Part shown: piece after piece, positions 53,933 through 58,334 of the stretch
Layout: each line of letters starts with the position of its first letter
How positions within the stretch are numbered: the stretch's first letter is position 1
NCBI RefSeq assembly: GCF_002259645.1
Contig: NZ_MWWV01000011.1
Location: forward strand, 1-58,334
From: Bifidobacterium tissieri
Lineage (GTDB): Bacteria; Actinomycetota; Actinomycetes; Actinomycetales; Bifidobacteriaceae
Length of the DNA: 58,334 bases
Direction of reading: 5' to 3'
Program-made: the position numbers and the translations under genes
Notes under the pieces: generated by a model
What the model saw: the letters and a program-made list of their open reading frames with translations, nothing else
Told to the model about the DNA's origin: nothing
The model's database searches: none

Positions 53933-55957
53933 TCATCGCTGATAGTCGTATTCGATCTTCGGGTCTCCAACCGTGGGAGTCTGGTCAAACTGCAGCGGAG
54001 ATGCTCCAGGAGCGGTGGACACATCATATTCCAATGTGGCAGTGGATCCCGGAGAAATGAGTGTGGCCAGATTCACGTAATAGGTGACTCCGTTGGATGT
54101 AATCCGGTCAAAACCTTCCTGAGCCTTGGGCACCTGTGTGGGTGAGTTGCTCGTCAGTTTGATATTGGCGACGGTTCCACCGGCCGGCTGGGCGATAGCC
54201 AGCGAATGTCCCACGACTCCAGGCTGTGAGAGTCCGGAAATGACCGTATTGACTACAGTTCGCTGATCATCGGGAAGTTTCGACTGGCCGATCAGATTAT
54301 TCATCATGCCCACGGGGAATGTTCCGGTGATGTACTGGGGCAGGGTCTTTGCCTGATCGCTGGTCATGCTGTTAGTGATGGTGTACGACACATGATAGGA
54401 AGTGGAACCATCCTTGCCTACGGATGTGCGCTTGATCGTCGCCGAACGCTGTACGTACCAATCGGATTTTGTCCATCCCATTTCATTTGAATACACGCCA
54501 GTAGTCGGAGTTGATTTCTGCTGGGAAATTTCGCCAGTCATGCCGGCGGCGCGCAAAGCCGACTGATCCTGCTGGTCAAAAGACCAGAGATAGAGGTGAC
54601 GTTCCTTGGCCATCTTCGGCAGGACCCCGACAAGCTTCATGGCCTTGTCCGCGTTGATTCCGGAAAGGGCTCCACCGATGATGCGCTGCGCGCTCTCCTC
54701 GAAGAAACGGTCTTCGTCTTGGGGACTGGGGATATCGATGTATACCTGATTCGACAGATACTGTGCGGTGTTATCCGCAGTGAGCGTTTGACCCGTACTC
54801 AATGTGACATTCCCGGTCACTCCAATCAGTGATTGGAGCGCTGCGATGTCGAAGGACAATACGCCATCAATGTCGTTGGAACCGAACGACTGTCCTGCCC
54901 ATACCTCCTTGGCATATGCCGCGCCTTCAGGGAAGTTCGGAGTCGCAGACGCGATTCGGATATCACCACCATATGGTAGTCCAAGACGGCTGATGGCATA
55001 CATCTTATTGATTTCATCAGTGGATTTGACCGGCTCGGTCATGGTGAATTTGGAATTGGAGTAGAAGTCGCCCAATGTGACCTTGCCATCAGAGACCGTT
55101 ACTGTTCCCACGGAACCCACAATGCCTCCCGACGATCGCATTCCAGCATTGGACTGGGAGAGAATCAGATAGTGCCGGGTGCCGTCGTGGCCAAACAAGG
55201 CGCTCAGGCTGGTGATGGTGTCCGAATAGGAAGAAATCGTTCCAGCGAGGGAGTCAAGGATGCCGGTTCCGGTTTTCAACGCATCCCGCACCTGTCCAAT
55301 ATGCGGTTCGGGAGCCTTATGCAGTGCGGCCACTTGCTCCTGCAGCACGGTTTTCGCGCCACCGATTTTGGACGAGACGGCACTAAGAGACTTCACATTG
55401 AAGCTGCCGTCGCCGTTGGACAGGCCGGACTGCTGCATGGTGTTCGCCGCATCGATCAGGCTCGGCAATGCCTGCTGTGCAAGCGTGTCGAAGGCATCGG
55501 TGGCAGTACGGGCTGCCGTGAAGTCGTCACCGATGTAGGGAAACGCCGTGGCGATGCGCCAGACGACGCCATCGGCCTGCTCACGGGCCTTTCCCGTGTG
55601 CTCCTGTAATTGAGGAACGACCGATTTGATCTCGGAGAACTGTCCGCCGCCGTTCTGTGCACCGGAGACGTCCACGCTGAGGTTCGAGGACGAGGCGACC
55701 TTCACCGCCTGCTCGAGTTCGGACTTGAGTATCCGGGCGGAGTTGAACAACAACGCGGCATAGACAACGACCATCGCCAGCAGTACTCCGACGATGATAC
55801 TGACGGTCCTACCGATATAACGCATGTCGCCTCCTGCGTGACGTCGTTTGGCTGTCTTTGTATGACGTCGTTTGTCTGGTCCCGTATGACGTCGCCGAGG
55901 CACCGCCGCATGACGCCGGCCGGCCGATCCCACGGAGTGACGCGATTTTCGAGACAT
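53933..55957 (-). CDS. DUF4012-domain membrane protein
   Basis: 674 residues. A 45-residue Arg/His-rich N-terminus with repeats (RRHTGPDKRRHTKTAKRRHAG) is followed by one TM helix (about 52-74) and a large outer domain containing the DUF4012 signature LSALFGHDGTRHYLILSQSNAGMRSSGG followed by GSVGTVTVSDGKVTLGDF. DUF4012 proteins occur in actinobacterial exopolysaccharide clusters; their biochemical role is unknown. Two starts are possible: 55957 (AAGGGG upstream) and 55825, which has AGGAGG 4 nt upstream and would remove the basic repeats. Confidence 0.8.
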   Translation of the reverse strand: MSRKSRHSVGSAGRRHAAVPRRRHTGPDKRRHTKTAKRRHAGGDMRYIGRTVSIIVGVLLAMVVVYAALLFNSARILKSELEQAVKVASSSNLSVDVSGAQNGGGQFSEIKSVVPQLQEHTGKAREQADGVVWRIATAFPYIGDDFTAARTATDAFDTLAQQALPSLIDAANTMQQSGLSNGDGSFNVKSLSAVSSKIGGAKTVLQEQVAALHKAPEPHIGQVRDALKTGTGILDSLAGTISSYSDTITSLSALFGHDGTRHYLILSQSNAGMRSSGGIVGSVGTVTVSDGKVTLGDFYSNSKFTMTEPVKSTDEINKMYAISRLGLPYGGDIRIASATPNFPEGAAYAKEVWAGQSFGSNDIDGVLSFDIAALQSLIGVTGNVTLSTGQTLTADNTAQYLSNQVYIDIPSPQDEDRFFEESAQRIIGGALSGINADKAMKLVGVLPKMAKERHLYLWSFDQQDQSALRAAGMTGEISQQKSTPTTGVYSNEMGWTKSDWYVQRSATIKRTSVGKDGSTSYHVSYTITNSMTSDQAKTLPQYITGTFPVGMMNNLIGQSKLPDDQRTVVNTVISGLSQPGVVGHSLAIAQPAGGTVANIKLTSNSPTQVPKAQEGFDRITSNGVTYYVNLATLISPGSTATLEYDVSTAPGASPLQFDQTPTVGDPKIEYDYQR

Positions 55958-56008
55958 GCAGACCCCTTACCCTGTTCTCCGATAAGAATACCCCCATGAT
56001 GCATATGA

Positions 56009-57589
56009 ATGATACGTATGGCACCTGCTTCGAATCATATTTCCCGATTTGCCTTGTGCATTGCAGCGAGCGGAAGACTCATCATATTCGCCGCAGCCTG
56101 CATACTGTCCACGACGGTACGCAGCAAAGCACTCAACTTGTTGAAGTGGCTACTCGACCATCAGCGTGTGGTATTCATCGCCATGCTCATCTGGCAAGGC
56201 ATCGTCTTCATCACACTACTGGTCTCCTACACATCCTGGGACCCTGCACAGACCGCCGTGGAAGCCGTTTATGCGGCACATGATCCAGGCAAATTCAGCT
56301 GGTATCTATCCAGCTACCCCAACAATCGATTCCTCTCGCTGATCGAATATGTCCCCGCATGGCTTAACGTCCATGTATTTGACGACCATTTCAGCGATTT
56401 CGCCATGATGAACATCGTCGCGATCCCGATGCAGATCCTCAACATCATGGTCATCGATGCCTGCATCCTATGGGTGCGACACCTGCTCGCCAAATATTCG
56501 AGGACCGCAGCCGGCATCGGATTCCTACTTATGTCACTGCTCCTGGGCTGCTCGTGCTGGATCATGATCCCCTACACCGACACACTCAGCCTGCCATTCT
56601 CCATCCTCCTGATCAGCACGACGCTCGTTATTCTCGAACCACATCACACGGATCGTCACGCTTCCACAGCGCCAGCCATCACCCGAACTATCCTGCTACA
56701 GTTCCTCCTTCTCGGCTGTGCAGCGTCCCTTGCTTATGCAATGAAACCCTCCACGGTCATCCCGGCCATCGTCTTCGCCATCATCTGGTTCATACTCAAC
56801 ATGGGCAAACGGCTACTGACCGTGTTTCTGCCTACTATGCTCACTGCGTCTTTGGGATTCATACTCGTACTCGTTCCCGTAACCAGTGCCGAACACGCCG
56901 TATTCAACATCAATGACACACAGGCTGTCCCCATGACCCACTTCATGATGATGGGACTCAAAGGACACGGAGGATTCGACGCCCAGGATACCCACATAAC
57001 GGGTTCGTTGCCTACGAAACAGGCCAAGGAGCAGGTCAACCTCCAACAGATACGCTCCCGCATCCACGACTACGGACCGGCCGGATACCTCACATTCCTC
57101 CTGAAAAAAAGCTGGTACACCACCGCCGAGGGAACCTTGGGATACGGGTGGCCAGCACAGTTTGTCGACTCCATACGCAATGAAGACAGGGGCGCGAATC
57201 TGCTCGCCGTGTCACACAACAATCCGATAGTGAGATCAGGATTCGGTCCGTTGCTGACATTCCAGGATTTCTTCCTTGACCATAATCCGACGAACAGGTT
57301 GTACAAGCTGATCATGCAGACGTTCTACATCCCCCTGATCGCGGGAATGCTGCTATTCACCATGTTGGTGTATCGAAGAAGGAAATTCACGAACACATCA
57401 GTATGGCTGGCTCTCTCCCTATTCGGAGGATTCCTGTTCCTCATGCTCTTCGAATCCGGCACGTCCCGCTATCTCATCCAGTTCCTGCCACTCATCGTGA
57501 TGCTATCCGGCATGGGATGGGCCACATGGAAGGAATCAGGACTCACTCCGTTTCTCGTCCATCAGCCTGACACCACCGGCGGACAGTGA
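56009..57589 (+). CDS. GT-C-like polytopic membrane protein
   Basis: 526 residues with about eleven hydrophobic helices. The large first outer loop (SYTSWDPAQTAVEAVYAAHDPGKFSWYLSSYPNNRFLSLIEYVP) and the C-terminal LFESGTSRYLIQFLPL motif match the pattern of GT-C/PMT-like glycosyltransferases in bifidobacterial and lactobacillar exopolysaccharide loci. A lipid-linked sugar donor is likely. No clear ribosome site; an ATG at 56018 is an alternative. The 3' end overlaps the convergent broken gene by 54 bp. Confidence 0.7.
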   Translation: MIRMAPASNHISRFALCIAASGRLIIFAAACILSTTVRSKALNLLKWLLDHQRVVFIAMLIWQGIVFITLLVSYTSWDPAQTAVEAVYAAHDPGKFSWYLSSYPNNRFLSLIEYVPAWLNVHVFDDHFSDFAMMNIVAIPMQILNIMVIDACILWVRHLLAKYSRTAAGIGFLLMSLLLGCSCWIMIPYTDTLSLPFSILLISTTLVILEPHHTDRHASTAPAITRTILLQFLLLGCAASLAYAMKPSTVIPAIVFAIIWFILNMGKRLLTVFLPTMLTASLGFILVLVPVTSAEHAVFNINDTQAVPMTHFMMMGLKGHGGFDAQDTHITGSLPTKQAKEQVNLQQIRSRIHDYGPAGYLTFLLKKSWYTTAEGTLGYGWPAQFVDSIRNEDRGANLLAVSHNNPIVRSGFGPLLTFQDFFLDHNPTNRLYKLIMQTFYIPLIAGMLLFTMLVYRRRKFTNTSVWLALSLFGGFLFLMLFESGTSRYLIQFLPLIVMLSGMGWATWKESGLTPFLVHQPDTTGGQ

Positions 57590-57865
57590 GCTGAAGGCCA
57601 TCCACAGCAGAGGAAACGCCGCGCTTTCATGACGGGTCCATGAGCCGAAATCCGGCTCGAACAGGAACGACACCGTCATGAAAGCCAACACGATGCACAG
57701 CGCCAGCAACGATCCGGTATCGGCGCTGGCATCGAAATCAGACTCATGCCGTTGCGAAGCATATATCGCCCGTATCAGCATGACATCCACAAAAACCTGA
57801 AACAGGAAGAACAGCACATACGAAGCATTCATTGGCTGTTTGAACAGAAGCTCCACTGGAAACAG
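57536..57865 (-). pseudogene. C-terminal remnant of membrane protein gene interrupted by IS3 copy
   Basis: About 107 codons open from the IS junction to a proper stop: two or three hydrophobic helices, then LAFMTVSFLFEPDFGSWTRHESAAFPLLWMAFSS. The FEPDFGSWTRHE-type end recalls the C-terminus of GT-C-like proteins such as the convergent neighbour. The N-terminal part is beyond the IS, outside the window, so the gene is truncated. Confidence 0.7.
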
Positions 57866-58334
57866 GGGGGTGGTGACGTTTTGTTGGACTTCGTTGTCTG
57901 AATGGTCGTTCAGAACGATATCACATGTGTTCAGGCGACGAGCCCGAGCTGGATGCGCTTGTCCATGATGCTCATCCCGTATTCGAGTTTGATGCGCTTG
58001 TCCCGGTACCAGACCATGTACTCGTCCAGCATCGCAATGAACTCGTCGATCGTGACGCCCTGGAAGCTCCTCTTGTGGAAGAACTCCTGCTTGAGCCGGC
58101 CGAAGAACCCCTCGGCGGCGGCGTTGTCCGGGCTGCAGCCCCTCGCGCTCATCGACCTCGTCAATCCATGATCCGTGCAGATGCGAATCCATTCGGGCCA
58201 CCGGTAGTGGCATCCCCGGTCGGAGTGGATGACGGGCGTCTGACCGGGTTTGAGCGTGGCGCACGCGTCCTCGAGCATCCCATTGGCCAGCGCGGCGTTG
58301 GGGCTGGTGCCGATCGTCCACGCGACCGGCATGC
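57866..58334 (-). mobile_element. IS3-family insertion sequence, right copy (inverted, partial)
   Basis: 469 bp that appear identical, in reverse orientation, to bases 240-708 of the left copy. The element end is marked by five G at 57866-57870; a sixth G at 57865 belongs to the target or its duplication. It interrupts a membrane protein gene. Confidence 0.88.
57931..58334 (-). CDS. IS3-family transposase OrfB, partial at 5' end
   Basis: C-terminal 133 residues, same protein sequence as the left copy, including the second catalytic Asp (HSDRG) and the Glu (AAAEGFFG). The first catalytic Asp lies outside the window. No disabling mutation is seen. Confidence 0.9.
   Translation of the reverse strand, partial: MPVAWTIGTSPNAALANGMLEDACATLKPGQTPVIHSDRGCHYRWPEWIRICTDHGLTRSMSARGCSPDNAAAEGFFGRLKQEFFHKRSFQGVTIDEFIAMLDEYMVWYRDKRIKLEYGMSIMDKRIQLGLVA

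Noticed and set aside
57866-58334. Composite transposon defined by the two IS copies
   Set aside because: The 57 kb between them are mostly core bifidobacterial genes (serS, pgm, rpiA, radA), so a transposon cargo is unlikely.

Overview
The window reads as a chromosome segment of a Bifidobacterium or very close relative (high-GC actinobacterium). The genus call rests on gene content and style: actinobacterial PspC kinase/regulator pair, short bS22-type protein, HPr without adjacent enzyme I, DUF4012 exopolysaccharide protein, and at least seven genes whose ATG lies 6-7 nt after a TANNNT -10 box (leaderless mRNAs). I cannot name a species. Both ends lie inside copies of one IS3-family element in opposite orientation. 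The 469 bp they share look identical, so the window may be an assembly contig ending in a repeat.

Layout. 1-708: IS copy. 845-2191: glutamate dehydrogenase. 2360-7552: PspC-type envelope-stress cluster (membrane protein, PspC protein, divergent PspC-kinase and LuxR-type regulator) with a phased repeat between the divergent genes. 7730-10686: metallophosphoesterase, HAD hydrolase, degenerate nucleotidyltransferase. 10763-10847: tRNA-Ser(UGA). 10940-17085: MFS exporter, then a beta-glucoside module (GH3 enzyme, sugar:cation-type symporter, divergent TetR regulator with operator-like palindromes). 17171-19932: serS and a lipid kinase. 20016-23573: PTS operon (EIIBCA, LicT-type antiterminator, HPr). 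23709-25385: pgm.

25519-36345 is the most distinctive functional region: a probable heme-acquisition locus. An ABC transporter of the HmuTUV type (lipoprotein, permease, ATPase) is translationally coupled to a membrane-anchored surface protein and to a secreted protein with two HtaA-like domains; a separate gene upstream encodes a 1052-residue wall-anchored protein with a third HtaA-like domain plus Fn3 repeats. The leader of the transporter operon carries a hypermutable GT/G-rich tract.

37105-38865 holds the strongest candidate for something undescribed: arrays of palindromes at an almost exact 52-bp period on both sides of a leaderless gene for a predicted PD-(D/E)XK nuclease-like protein.

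39108-48209: RNase H with a long tail, rpiA, a 51-bp tandem repeat, bS22, a membrane protein, radA, another membrane protein, mutY, a cluster of nested palindromes and iteron-like repeats, and a TrmL-type tRNA methyltransferase. 48408-57865: exopolysaccharide/envelope block (coiled-coil membrane proteins, low-molecular-weight tyrosine phosphatase, polymerase/ligase-like protein, DUF4012 protein, GT-C-like membrane protein) ending in a membrane-protein gene cut by the right-hand IS copy.
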